The notes beneath the pieces were generated by a model. The model saw only the letters and a list, made by a program, of their open reading frames with translations. It did no database searches and was not told the DNA's origin. A stretch of DNA of 64,000 nt, from positions 24,435 through 88,434 of the forward strand of contig JACMOC010000001.1 in the NCBI GenBank assembly GCA_014378195.1. Reading direction: 5' to 3'. The number at the start of each line of letters is the position of its first letter. The stretch's first letter is position 1. Origin of the DNA: Oligoflexus sp. (GTDB lineage Bacteria; Bdellovibrionota_B; Oligoflexia; Oligoflexales; Oligoflexaceae). Position numbers and translations under genes: made by a program. Positions 8,641-16,949 of the stretch are shown here, piece by piece.

Positions 8641-9873
8641 TTAATTCGCCTTGCTCACGAAACTTGACGGGTCAGCAAAAAATTCTAACATATCAATTAT
8701 ATAAGGCAATCGGATCGAGTCGACCTCATTATAGATCTCATGCCGGGCACCGGTCCTTATCTTGAGTTTGCAGGTCTTGATTACTCCACAAAAGGACTCA
8801 TCGCCCCGAAGTTCGACCCAGCGATCCAGGCTAGGGTCAGCAGCATTAAGAAAGACCGGAACCGTAACGCGCGTGGCATTCGCTGGCTTTACGACATCCG
8901 TCGTGAGTCTGATAAGCGCATGAACATGTTCGGTCGTTGATCCCGATCGAAAGGCTCCATTTTGCATGGACCAGAACTTTGGTGTGGAATCAAAACGGAG
9001 CTTAGACGAATGATCGGTATTTTTGCCGAATATAAAATCTTCGGCCGCGAAGTCTTTTTGATTGAGACCATATTTCTCAGGACCGGCAAGAACCATAGCC
9101 TTACTCACGAAGTTCGCAGCCCAGTACGGGAGACCAAGCGTTTTGTTTCTGAGCATTGGCGAACTTAGAAACACAGCATCTGCGAGATTTGGGACCATCT
9201 CAAGAGCTCTAGCACAAACTCCGCCGCCCATGGAATGGCAGTAAAGATAGGTCTTGAGTGCCGGATTTTTCACCATCGTCATGAAGGTCTTCATGTCGTC
9301 GATATATCGTTCATAAACATCGACGTGAACACGGCCATACTTCGAATTCTTATAGAATGTCTTGCCGCCGATTTTTCGGGTTTGGAACTGCTTACATTCC
9401 GTGGCCATGGCATCAAGGTTCTCTTTATCCGAAAGGAGGAGATTTTCGGAACACCCGTGACCGATTTGGGAATATGTGTTCACCGTATAACCGTTTTTCC
9501 AGAGGGTATAAACGAGTTCGCCGAACGATCGATCGCTCTGGGTGTAGCCATGAACGATTACGATCGAGGCTTTGGCGTTATCATGCTCGTAGAGGGCATA
9601 TTCAAGTTTTCGTTTGCCAACGCCTTCGAAGTAGCCTTTCCGGCCATTAGCCATAAAAGGGAGAATTTCGCTGTCGAGAACTTTATTGTAGTCTGAATCC
9701 TTAATAATGTACGGTCCAGATGCTTCAGTAGGTATGGCCGTTGTCTGCGCACTGGAATCCGGCGTGCCGTCAGTTTTAATTTCCGAAGAATTAGCAGCTG
9801 TTCGACAAGCTGAAACGCCAAGTGCAAGCGCAAGTGCAAGTGCAAGCAATGAGCTGGGAATCATCGTTTTCAT
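8641..9873 (-). CDS. Alpha/beta-hydrolase lipoprotein, lysophospholipase-like
   Basis: The 410-residue protein begins with a signal peptide and lipobox VSAC (Cys-23). It has the order of the Hydrolase_4/PldB family: oxyanion-hole segment IVIVHGYTQSDRSF (about 105-117), nucleophile elbow CHSMGG (Ser-214), an acid in NAADPSLDRW and a late His in RTGARHEIYNE. Family members hydrolyse lysophospholipids or monoacylglycerols. A lipid-anchored copy would act in the outer membrane or outside the cell. The signal peptide's hydrophobic core is coded by a perfect hexanucleotide repeat (separate entry). The downstream S15-like hydrolase gene suggests a local cluster of secreted hydrolases. Confidence 0.85.
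   Translation of the reverse strand: MKTMIPSSLLALALALALGVSACRTAANSSEIKTDGTPDSSAQTTAIPTEASGPYIIKDSDYNKVLDSEILPFMANGRKGYFEGVGKRKLEYALYEHDNAKASIVIVHGYTQSDRSFGELVYTLWKNGYTVNTYSQIGHGCSENLLLSDKENLDAMATECKQFQTRKIGGKTFYKNSKYGRVHVDVYERYIDDMKTFMTMVKNPALKTYLYCHSMGGGVCARALEMVPNLADAVFLSSPMLRNKTLGLPYWAANFVSKAMVLAGPEKYGLNQKDFAAEDFIFGKNTDHSSKLRFDSTPKFWSMQNGAFRSGSTTEHVHALIRLTTDVVKPANATRVTVPVFLNAADPSLDRWVELRGDESFCGVIKTCKLKIRTGARHEIYNEVDSIRLPYIIDMLEFFADPSSFVSKAN
9818..9847 (-). repeat. Hexanucleotide tandem repeat in a signal peptide
   Basis: Five consecutive units of the type GCAAGY (plus strand) code the alternating Leu-Ala core of the lipoprotein signal peptide of the lysophospholipase-like gene. Because the unit is six bases, gain or loss changes the hydrophobic core by two residues without a frameshift. 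Confidence 0.85.
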
Positions 9874-9962
9874 AAGTCACCTTTATCGATCGTAAATCCC
9901 TTATTTGTACCAATAAGGATAACATAAGACGGATGGACGGTAACAAGAAATTGCCGCTTGAT

Positions 9963-11546
9963 TCAGTCCTCGGCGTATGGAAATTCCATAGTAAGCCCAC
10001 TTGCTTCAGCTAGAATATCTACCTCATACGGCTTTATCAGAGGTGCGAGATAAAGCGGATCCTTCGTGTCGAGCACAAGCATCATCTTGTGACCGGCAGG
10101 AACCTGATACCCGTTTGTGCCAAGCTCGAACGTATAGGACTGCATTGAGGTTTTGGCCTCATGAACCGTGATCGCCCCGTAAGTCATCAAAGAGGCAAAC
10201 TGAGACGAATCAACATCATAGAGATAGGCTACGATTTGCACAGGCGTTTCGTGGCCCGGTAAAGCGATTGTAAGCCGAGGGGCGCCAATGATCGAGATTT
10301 TGTGGGTAAGGACATCAGTCTGAAAAACTGCTGCAACCATTTTATTTAACGCCGGTACATAAACGCGAGGTGGCGCTTCGCCATAAACAGTGGTGAGGTC
10401 ATTGAGCAGTATCTTTCCCGTAGTCGCGTTTGAATCGACATTGCCCGCCAGGCTAATAACGGGAGCGAGATAACCACCAACGTCCTTATTTAGAGTCGTA
10501 TTAAGGGGTTTAAAAGTGAGGTCCTGGCGTTTCACATCAGCGAATTCAGAAAAACGAACATCGCGTGTCCGGGTATGATAGTTGACCCCGTACGGTACAG
10601 GCGAATTCGAGTCGACCAGATAATGATCCAGCCACGCATAAACCTTCGTCCACACTTCTGCTTTGCGTCCAAACAAACCGGGAATTGCGGAACCGGCGTG
10701 AACGCCATCGTCGATATAAAAATATTTTGGTCCAGTAAGTTTTGTGTAAAACTCTTCCATCTGGAGCGGTGGAAATAGTTCATCCTGATGACTGTTAGCA
10801 ACGAAAATGGGGACCTGACGCGCGTTCAGTTGATCGGTATAATTCACAGGCGAACGGACGTAAGCCCATTCTTTCATACTGTCCATGTTTGTATTGGTTC
10901 GGAGGTCGTTTGTTATTTGGTAAAGTTCGGGGTCAAGACGTCCAGTGATCTCGCCCGATTTAACCAAAACTTTCAGCCAAGCGTTATGGAGAGTTTCTTC
11001 GGAGTACAGCGACTTCATAACATCGCCCCAGCAATTCATGGCGACCGCTGTTTTCACCCGAGGGTCTTGAGCCGCGGCGAGTAGGGAGATACCTCCACCG
11101 TAGGAAATTCCCGCCAGTGCGATATTCTGCATGTCGGCGGGAGTATTCGACTGGACCCAGTCTATCAATATTTTAATATCACCGATCTCATTCGGTCCAC
11201 CAATTCCAATATTGCCCTGCGACAGGAAAAAACCACGGGTTTGATAGCTTAGAACGATATAGCCCTTCGATGCCAGGATACGGGCGGGAATTTCATACTC
11301 CCATTGCGTGACTATCCAGGAGTTTCCGAAAATAACGACAGGATGCACTTTCCCCGGCGCATCGCCTGTCGGAAAATAGAGACGGGCCTTGAGAAGCAAA
11401 TCATCGCTGGTTCGAATATCAACGTTTTTCGTTCGATAATTCCAGCTGAAAATCGACCGCACACCCTCAGCATGGAGATGAGGAGCTAGGCCGGTTAACC
11501 CTAAGATAACCCCCGTAATCAAGGCGAATAATCTTGTTCTAAGCAT
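9963..11546 (-). CDS. Secreted S15/CocE-type alpha/beta-hydrolase
   Basis: A 527-residue protein with a signal peptide cut near LHAEG. It has the layout of the X-Pro dipeptidyl-peptidase/CocE family: GISYGG nucleophile elbow (Ser-148), Asp-255 in NSHQDELF, His-283 in DDGVHAGS, then a C-terminal beta-jelly-roll region of about 200 residues. Family members are serine hydrolases that cut Xaa-Pro peptides, esters or acyl groups, and the substrate cannot be assigned here. The start follows GGGAG. Its position beside a second secreted hydrolase gene fits an extracellular digestive role. Confidence 0.83.
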   Translation of the reverse strand: MLRTRLFALITGVILGLTGLAPHLHAEGVRSIFSWNYRTKNVDIRTSDDLLLKARLYFPTGDAPGKVHPVVIFGNSWIVTQWEYEIPARILASKGYIVLSYQTRGFFLSQGNIGIGGPNEIGDIKILIDWVQSNTPADMQNIALAGISYGGGISLLAAAQDPRVKTAVAMNCWGDVMKSLYSEETLHNAWLKVLVKSGEITGRLDPELYQITNDLRTNTNMDSMKEWAYVRSPVNYTDQLNARQVPIFVANSHQDELFPPLQMEEFYTKLTGPKYFYIDDGVHAGSAIPGLFGRKAEVWTKVYAWLDHYLVDSNSPVPYGVNYHTRTRDVRFSEFADVKRQDLTFKPLNTTLNKDVGGYLAPVISLAGNVDSNATTGKILLNDLTTVYGEAPPRVYVPALNKMVAAVFQTDVLTHKISIIGAPRLTIALPGHETPVQIVAYLYDVDSSQFASLMTYGAITVHEAKTSMQSYTFELGTNGYQVPAGHKMMLVLDTKDPLYLAPLIKPYEVDILAEASGLTMEFPYAED

Positions 11547-11721
11547 GAATGGCTCCCAGAAAACGTCTTAAAAGTGCGGATAGGTTGTAACCAGCTCATA
11601 GCCGGCTCCCTAAGGTCTTAACGATAAATAAAGGGTGTGAAAGTTTAGAATTAAGAAATGAGTCGGAATGGAGCATGTAGCAGGTTTCTTGAGTGCGGAT
11701 TTCTTTGGGACATCTTCAAAA

Positions 11722-11756
11722 AAATGGCGTTTGGAAGACCAAACGCCATTTTTCTT
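11722..11756. terminator. Strong bidirectional terminator
   Basis: Perfect 13-bp stem AAATGGCGTTTGG / CCAAACGCCATTT with loop AAGA, T-rich on the right and A-rich on the left. It ends the PA14 lipoprotein gene on the minus strand. Confidence 0.93.
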
Positions 11757-11775
11757 GCAACTGGAAAACAAGGAA

Positions 11776-12981
11776 TCAGTAACCTTGAGGACGTGCGAAG
11801 AGCGAGGTCGGAATGTATTCTGAATAATTCGTGTAAGGCTTCTGCCAAGCGAGTTCCAAAGCTATTTGATACTTTGGTCCTTGGATGTAACTAACGTGGA
11901 AGGAATGGTAACCAGCAGTGAGGGAAACGCTGCCGCTTCGCTCTTGGTGACTGTGGATACCATCATTATTGACTACGAGATTATTGTCGATCCACAGTAT
12001 GCTGCCGTCGTCGGAATTAAGGAAAAACTTATATGTTCCATCGGCTGGAATATTGACCGACCAGCGAATATCGAGTCCAAACCATTCCAAAAGGTTGGAA
12101 ACGCCTGGAAAACCTTCTTTAAAGTTACGGTTGGTAACATCGAGCTGATTTAAACAGACATCGCGCTCTTTATAGAGAGTGCTGAAGTTGGGGATACTTC
12201 GTGACTGCGATGGAATTTTGTAAACACTCGCGACGAGCTTACGATCTGAGTAAGCCCCACAGTCTACAAAAACTGGGCCTGGCGCTGGAGTGTAAGTTGG
12301 AGCCCCATAAGTCGGTGGAGCGTAGAGGGGTGCTGCAGGCGCCGTATATCCGTAAGCAACGGGAGCTGAGTAAGGAGCATACGCCGATGTATCGTAACTG
12401 TACGAACCGTCTGTTTGAACAGTAGCGACCGGGTAGGCAACCTGGTTAGCCTGGTAGGTACCAGCCGTATTCACGTGTGTTCCGTCAGCGTTTGTAATGA
12501 CGGTACTCGTAGTGCCGTTTGGATTCGTTGTAACGGTGGTGGTGGTACCGTTAGCATTTTTCGTGACGACAGTCGAAGATTTCGAAACCGTACCATCAGC
12601 TTTCGTAACGGTGGTCGTTGTCGCTCCGTTGATAGCTGTAACGACGACAGTCGATGTTCCGTCAGTAGATCGAGTAGTGGTCGTCGTCGTACCATCGTTT
12701 TTTGCGATGCTTGTCGTTACGACGCCATCTTTTCGAGTCGAAACCGTCGTTACAGTTCCATCAATCGCTCGTTTTACAACCGTGATTGTTCCGTCAGCGG
12801 CCGTCGTGGTCGTTGATGTTGAACCGTCCGAAGCTGTAGCAGTCGTCGCCGGCTTTAAGACAGTAGCGGTTGTTGTCGTTGGAGTAATTACGGGTGTTGC
12901 GCTTTTCTTGGAACCGGTCGTTTTACAAGAGGCCGAAAGTCCAATAAGACCAACAGCGAGCAGTATCGATCGTTTATGCAT
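11776..12981 (-). CDS. PA14-domain lipoprotein with 11-residue repeats
   Basis: The ATG chosen has GGAGG five bases upstream and a lipoprotein signal peptide (lipobox SASC, Cys-19). Residues about 50-175 are a Thr-rich array of about eleven units, each built around [DN]G followed by a Thr/Val-rich run. The spacing is exactly 11 residues except for one gap of 15. A Tyr/Pro/Ala-rich stretch follows, then a C-terminal domain from about residue 250 with PA14 hallmarks: VNIPADGTYKFFLNSDDGSILWIDN, then HSHQ and a late YHSFHVSYIQG. PA14 domains bind carbohydrates or act as ligand-binding modules in toxins and adhesins. The array is probably a stalk. The Thr density suggests a possible site of O-modification (inference). 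Confidence 0.85.
   Translation of the reverse strand: MHKRSILLAVGLIGLSASCKTTGSKKSATPVITPTTTTATVLKPATTATASDGSTSTTTTAADGTITVVKRAIDGTVTTVSTRKDGVVTTSIAKNDGTTTTTTRSTDGTSTVVVTAINGATTTTVTKADGTVSKSSTVVTKNANGTTTTVTTNPNGTTSTVITNADGTHVNTAGTYQANQVAYPVATVQTDGSYSYDTSAYAPYSAPVAYGYTAPAAPLYAPPTYGAPTYTPAPGPVFVDCGAYSDRKLVASVYKIPSQSRSIPNFSTLYKERDVCLNQLDVTNRNFKEGFPGVSNLLEWFGLDIRWSVNIPADGTYKFFLNSDDGSILWIDNNLVVNNDGIHSHQERSGSVSLTAGYHSFHVSYIQGPKYQIALELAWQKPYTNYSEYIPTSLFARPQGY
12453..12828 (-). repeat. 33-bp tandem repeat array coding 11-residue units
   Basis: The aspartate or asparagine of each DG/NG pair recurs every 33 bases: residues 52, 63, 74, 85, 96, 107, 118 and 129, then 144 after one irregular unit, then 155 and 166. 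The DNA units have diverged, so this is an old array, but they remain similar in the ACGACC/GTAACG-rich part. Confidence 0.8.
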
Positions 12982-13133
12982 AATGCCTCCTTGATTGTAT
13001 CTGCCCAACCATGGTACTACGGCCGCCCTCACGAAACCAGCTTTCTGGCACGCGCGACATGAAATCTCTACACTCTACAAGTCAATATGGGTGATCATAG
13101 ATCACACGCAATCACCAGAGCGGGGACTTGTTA

Positions 13134-13433
13134 ATGACCGATGACTTAGAGAAAAATCTTCGTGCGCTGACGGGAGAAATCGTCAAAGGACGGCCCGGGC
13201 TCAGTGAAACGGAAAAAGACGAACTCATTCGGAGTCTGGGAGGCCCCTTGACGGTCGGCACTCTCTGCAAGGCAAAGACGACTCTACCTCTCGAGCGCAT
13301 TCCCTTTCTCTACTCAAGTCTCGATCCGCAGAACGTAGCCGATGTTTTGGTCAATGACATGAAGGAGGCCTTGAAACGGGCCCTTTCACTCAAACTCGCC
13401 ACGACACGAAAGGCCCCTTTAAAGAAAAAGTAG
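13134..13433 (+). CDS. Small helical protein of unknown function
   Basis: A protein of about 99 residues, mostly helical and charged, with a Lys-rich tail (KAPLKKK). There is no signal peptide, so it is cytoplasmic. I preferred the ATG over a TTG two codons upstream. The Shine-Dalgarno is a modest GGGGA. The thioesterase gene follows on the same strand and may be co-transcribed. I recognise no family; the segment LDPQNVADVLVNDMKEALKR resembles adaptor-like helices. Confidence 0.6.
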   Translation: MTDDLEKNLRALTGEIVKGRPGLSETEKDELIRSLGGPLTVGTLCKAKTTLPLERIPFLYSSLDPQNVADVLVNDMKEALKRALSLKLATTRKAPLKKK

Positions 13434-13616
13434 CGGCTTAAGTTTCCGATGGGATTACGTTTAATGGATTTATTTGAGATTTATCTAAAGGAAATCCAGA
13501 GAGCGACGGAAAATTTCCACGTCCTTAATGTTGGATTGACTCCGTGGGGAATCAGACATCTTAGTGAGAAAATCGCAGGGTATGCGTTGCAGGCCCGCTT
13601 AAAAAGGACAAACGTG

Positions 13617-14387
13617 ATGACGGAGACCGGTAATAAAGAGAAAGCCAAACCGCTAGAGCCGATATGGATACCCTTAAACCGGCCTCAAGCTGATATCAGG
13701 CTCCTCATTGCTCATCACGCCGGAGGCTCAGCGGGGCCCTATTTTAAGCTCGCCAAGGCCCTCTCGCCACGCATTGAACCGGTTCTTATCGAATTGCCAG
13801 GTCGCGCGGCTCGTCATAATTTGCCTTTTTTTCAAGACCTAGGAGTTGCTGTCGCAGCCATCTCAAACGCTTTATCAACTTTACCTCCCAAACCAACAGC
13901 CCTTTTCGGCCATAGTATGGGCGGGATTATAGTCTACGAACTTAGCCGCATATTGAGTGCAGAGGGTCAGCACCTTCCACACCTTTTTCTTTCAGCTGTG
14001 AGACACCCCAGCTATTATCGAGGAACCGCACCTGCCGGACTCTTAACGGATGAATGGCTTCACGATCGCCTTCGCGGTCATGAGGGAACGCCGGCAGCGA
14101 TACTGGAGAACAAGGCGATGATGGAAATATTCCTTCCCATCTATCGCGCCGATTACACCCTACTTGACGCCTATAGTCATGTTTCCCAGCCCAAACTCAA
14201 GGTAGCAGTAACTCTACTGGGCGGCATTTCAGACGCTGAAATCAGCGAAAAGCAACTGAGGCAATGGCAAATGGAATGTGATCGAAAGGTCGCCTTGGAA
14301 ATGTTTGAGGGTGGGCACTTCTATGTCCATGCCCCGGAGAACATGAACCGTCTCGTTGATACGATACACCGAACTCTAGGCTTATAA
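13617..14387 (+). CDS. Type II thioesterase (alpha/beta-hydrolase)
   Basis: From this ATG (AAAAAGGA eight bases upstream) the protein has 256 residues, the usual length for type II thioesterases of the GrsT/TEII family. Motifs: HHAGGSAGPYFKLA near the N-terminus, ELPGR, the nucleophile elbow GHSMGG (Ser-100 in this numbering), an Asp in GGISDAEIS and the final GGHFYVH. The family removes misprimed acyl groups from carrier proteins of non-ribosomal peptide or polyketide synthases, but no synthase lies in this window. The reading frame stays open 56 codons further upstream, to an ATG at 13449 with a weak Shine-Dalgarno, so an N-terminal extension is possible. Confidence 0.8.
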   Translation: MTETGNKEKAKPLEPIWIPLNRPQADIRLLIAHHAGGSAGPYFKLAKALSPRIEPVLIELPGRAARHNLPFFQDLGVAVAAISNALSTLPPKPTALFGHSMGGIIVYELSRILSAEGQHLPHLFLSAVRHPSYYRGTAPAGLLTDEWLHDRLRGHEGTPAAILENKAMMEIFLPIYRADYTLLDAYSHVSQPKLKVAVTLLGGISDAEISEKQLRQWQMECDRKVALEMFEGGHFYVHAPENMNRLVDTIHRTLGL

Positions 14388-14424
14388 AAAAGCGCGCGCT
14401 CTCTTAGAGGGAGTCGCACGCTCG
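14388..14424 (-). terminator. Terminator of the VWA lipoprotein gene
   Basis: An imperfect GC-rich stem (AGCGCGCGCTCTCT against AGGGAGTCGCACGCT). On the minus strand it is followed directly by a run of T. It sits between the convergent thioesterase and VWA genes. Confidence 0.65.
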
Positions 14425-14445
14425 TGGCAAAAGTCGTAACCCAAA

Positions 14446-15597
14446 TTATTTCAGCGGGATGTGATAAGTGATTTCAACTTTGGAATCGATAATAGGCTCA
14501 CTTCCAAACTTAAAGATGATCGTGTCACCTTCGATGGTATAGTCGGTCGCCTCAATAGGAGCCGCACCTGCTTTTTGGCCCGTGACAATCACACTATTTG
14601 CATTGGGCACAGATCCGAGTTTGAATCGATTGGTCAAAAGCTTCGCCATGCTTGTCGACATCTTTTCAAGGGTGTACTGGTAGCTTCCATCACAAATGCT
14701 ACCGTAATTGATCTGACCATTCGCTTTGTAATCCGTTAGTCTCTGGTAAATCACGGCCCTGTTTGAAGCCTGACGGCAGACCTGAGCTGCAGGCCAGAAT
14801 ATGCCGTAGAATCCAGCGTTTACGCCGACTGTCCGGTTCATGGTTTTTTCTACATAATCGATAACATAGTGCTCATTAAAAGAATTCGCATGCGCACCCG
14901 TTTTGCAGCCGTATCCATTACTGCAGTTATCTTCGTCACTGACGATAAGGACGGCCACAGTTGAGTTGTCACGCACCCAAGGCGTCTCTGTGCAGCGCAG
15001 ACCATTGTAAGCCTGTCTGATGCCTTCTTCATTATCACTCCCACTCGTACCGACCTGAATGGCTTTGGCGAACTTTGTTTCGACATCGCTGTCTGTCGAT
15101 TTTATAAGGCTCAGCTGACAGGTGTCATTTTTAACAGTCGTAGTGACAACTCCGATCTGCCAATCAACATTATTGAGGTCTTTGAGCAGAGCGCCGATTT
15201 TTGTCGAGAGATTTTTCTGATCGTTAGCCATAGAGCCTGAGTTGTCCATAACGATCAGGATATCGAGGCGACCGGAAACGCTGGTCTGGACAAACGACTC
15301 AGTCTTCACCTGATAATCGACGGCCGGCTCAGGGGGAGCTTCGGGCGTCAGAGGTGTCGGCGGCGTCGGGACAGCGAGAGAGTCCTTTTTGGTTTCGACG
15401 GTTGATACTATAACTGCCGGTTTGGGCAAAGTATCAGGCGTTACCATGGCAGGCGAAGCCGGCGACGTTTTGCGCGGAGCGAGCGTGCGCGTATCTGCCT
15501 GACCATTGAAACTCGTTGTTTTGCAACCATTGAGTGTCGCGGCGACCAAAACTAAAGAAACCAAGCCGGAAAGAGTGCCTCTAGATCTAAAAAGCAT
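14446..15597 (-). CDS. VWA-domain lipoprotein
   Basis: A 383-residue lipoprotein (lipobox LNGC, Cys-25) preceded by AAAGGAGC. A Pro/Thr-rich spacer (about residues 35-95) leads to a von Willebrand factor A domain whose metal-ion-dependent adhesion site reads DNSGS (from Asp-118). Further conserved positions are VGTSGSDNEEG (MIDAS Thr region) and VLIVSDEDNCS, a conserved Asp with an adjacent Cys. The last 60 residues form a separate small beta domain. VWA lipoproteins usually mediate protein-protein or protein-matrix contacts at the surface. A second VWA lipoprotein is encoded at 30-31 kb. Confidence 0.88.
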   Translation of the reverse strand: MLFRSRGTLSGLVSLVLVAATLNGCKTTSFNGQADTRTLAPRKTSPASPAMVTPDTLPKPAVIVSTVETKKDSLAVPTPPTPLTPEAPPEPAVDYQVKTESFVQTSVSGRLDILIVMDNSGSMANDQKNLSTKIGALLKDLNNVDWQIGVVTTTVKNDTCQLSLIKSTDSDVETKFAKAIQVGTSGSDNEEGIRQAYNGLRCTETPWVRDNSTVAVLIVSDEDNCSNGYGCKTGAHANSFNEHYVIDYVEKTMNRTVGVNAGFYGIFWPAAQVCRQASNRAVIYQRLTDYKANGQINYGSICDGSYQYTLEKMSTSMAKLLTNRFKLGSVPNANSVIVTGQKAGAAPIEATDYTIEGDTIIFKFGSEPIIDSKVEITYHIPLK

Positions 15598-15745
15598 CTC
15601 GACGCTCCTTTACTGATGAGAGGGATGAAGGTTCTCTATGATACCTCGAATGAAGGAGCGAGTGCACACTTTACCTCGATTTCGTATCGGCGAAAATCGC
15701 GACGAAGGTGCTCTAGGGAGGGGGGGCGGTCCATACACAGAAGCC

Positions 15746-15772
15746 TTGAGCGCCTTTGAAAATAAATATAAT
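15746..15772 (+). promoter_or_regulatory. Candidate promoter of the ADP-ribosyltransferase unit
   Basis: A consensus -10 hexamer TATAAT in an AT-rich stretch has a TTGAGC 15 bases upstream, a short spacer that would suit an activated or weak promoter. It lies within a 318-base gap between divergent genes, about 140 bases before the ATG. Apart from this and the two palindromes just downstream, I see nothing in the gap. Confidence 0.4.
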
Positions 15773-15778
15773 AGATGT

Positions 15779-15826
15779 GATAACACTCTGTGTTGTCTCC
15801 ATAATGTTATTAATTTTACAATAACA
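15779..15826. promoter_or_regulatory. Pair of operator-like inverted repeats
   Basis: First palindrome: GATAACAC-TCT-GTGTTGTC (7 of 8 positions match), starting six bases after the candidate TATAAT. Second: TGTTATT-8 bases-AATAACA, perfect 7-bp arms. Both contain the half-site TGTTAT/ATAACA, which suggests binding of the same dimeric regulator near the transcription start. No regulator gene is adjacent. Confidence 0.4.
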
Positions 15827-15915
15827 GCCAAGCTCTGTTGCAATGTTTACGACGAGGAATACCCAAAAACAGCCGATAGAGTCCAGGTGAACAATCCGTT
15901 AAAGATGAGGCCTGT

Positions 15916-16905
15916 ATGAAACTTGCCACTTTCAGCCCTTTGCTCGTTGCCACCCTGGCTCTGAGTCTAGCTCCCGGTTGTAAGAAACAGGCCGAGTCGG
16001 ACGTGTCCGCACTTATTACAGTGACAACAACCTACGGCATCTCACGAAGCGACCTTGAAGCGTTTAAAGGTTCGACCATTCAGGACCGGAATCGTTTTAA
16101 GGCCGAAGTCGCAGCCCTCCAATTAGAGCAGGAAGCGAAATTCGGTTCCCTTGCCAAAACCAACCCTGCACTTTACTACAAAAAAGTTGGGATGCTGGAT
16201 TGGGAAGACCTCAAGGCAAAGGCCGCTGCTGGCGAAATGAGCGGTAACGCTACGATAGAGGAAAGGGCGGCAATTCGTATGTTCACGAGTGATGCCTATA
16301 CCGAGGGTAACCAAAGGCTCCGCTCACACGAAGCGATCAAAGCGGGTGGCGCACTCGGTATGGTCTATACGCTGGCCTCTGCCCTCAGTAAAAGCGAAAC
16401 TGCGGACTGCACGTCGGTTCGGGGCCTGGCAATGACATCGACCACGCTTGCTGATATTCAAAAGACCGGTCGTATGGAAGAACTGGGATTTATGTCGACG
16501 ACGCTCGGCCGCACCCTACCCGTAGCCTTTAGAAACCGACCTGTTACCTTGGTGATCCATTCCAAAAAATGTCATCTCATCAAAAAACTTTCGATGTATC
16601 CCTCGGAAAACGAAATTCTTTTCCCGCCCGGATCGGACTTCACCGTGTCTCAGGTCCAGACGATTGGCATAAAGGTGATAATGCACCTCGAACATGTCAT
16701 TGATCCGACTTTCAAAAAAATCACATCAGGACCTAAGAAAAACATTTCCCGCGTCCTGACAGGGGTAAGAAACAACTATCCACCTCTGACCCAGGCTCGT
16801 GTTATCCCTCTCACCGATCTCAAACTCGGTTTGACGGCGGAATCCACGAGCGATGAAGAAGCCGTCGAATACGACGAAGAGCTCAATGTTCCGTCTCAAG
16901 ACTGA
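15916..16905 (+). CDS. Probable lipoprotein mono-ADP-ribosyltransferase
   Basis: A 329-residue protein with a signal peptide and lipobox APGC (Cys-22). The N-terminal half is helical. The C-terminal half (about residues 115-265) carries the R-S-ExE signature of arginine-type ADP-ribosyltransferases in the correct order. These are an Arg in TSVRGLAM (Arg-169), FMSTT (Ser-194, Thr-195, Thr-196) and SENEILFPPGSDFTV, with Glu-231 and Glu-233 forming E-x-E just before the PPG turn. The preceding helix RMFTSDAYTEGNQRL also matches the family. Such enzymes transfer ADP-ribose from NAD+ to arginine on a target protein, and many are toxins. A lipid-anchored exported form implies a periplasmic, surface or extracellular target. 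The adjacent lipoprotein gene is 44 bases downstream. Assignment is by motif only; overall similarity to known families looks low. Confidence 0.78.
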   Translation: MKLATFSPLLVATLALSLAPGCKKQAESDVSALITVTTTYGISRSDLEAFKGSTIQDRNRFKAEVAALQLEQEAKFGSLAKTNPALYYKKVGMLDWEDLKAKAAAGEMSGNATIEERAAIRMFTSDAYTEGNQRLRSHEAIKAGGALGMVYTLASALSKSETADCTSVRGLAMTSTTLADIQKTGRMEELGFMSTTLGRTLPVAFRNRPVTLVIHSKKCHLIKKLSMYPSENEILFPPGSDFTVSQVQTIGIKVIMHLEHVIDPTFKKITSGPKKNISRVLTGVRNNYPPLTQARVIPLTDLKLGLTAESTSDEEAVEYDEELNVPSQD

Positions 16906-16949
16906 GACTGCACTTATACCAAAGCCAAGCAAGGCGAATAGGAGACATT

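Noticed and set aside
12453..12828. CRISPR array
   Set aside because: The regular 33-base spacing is a coding repeat with one continuous frame; no conserved repeats alternate with unique spacers.
12497..12994. 165-codon Val-rich plus-strand open frame
   Set aside because: Mirror image of the Thr-rich repeat array of the PA14 lipoprotein; poly-Val arises from antisense ACN/GTN codons.
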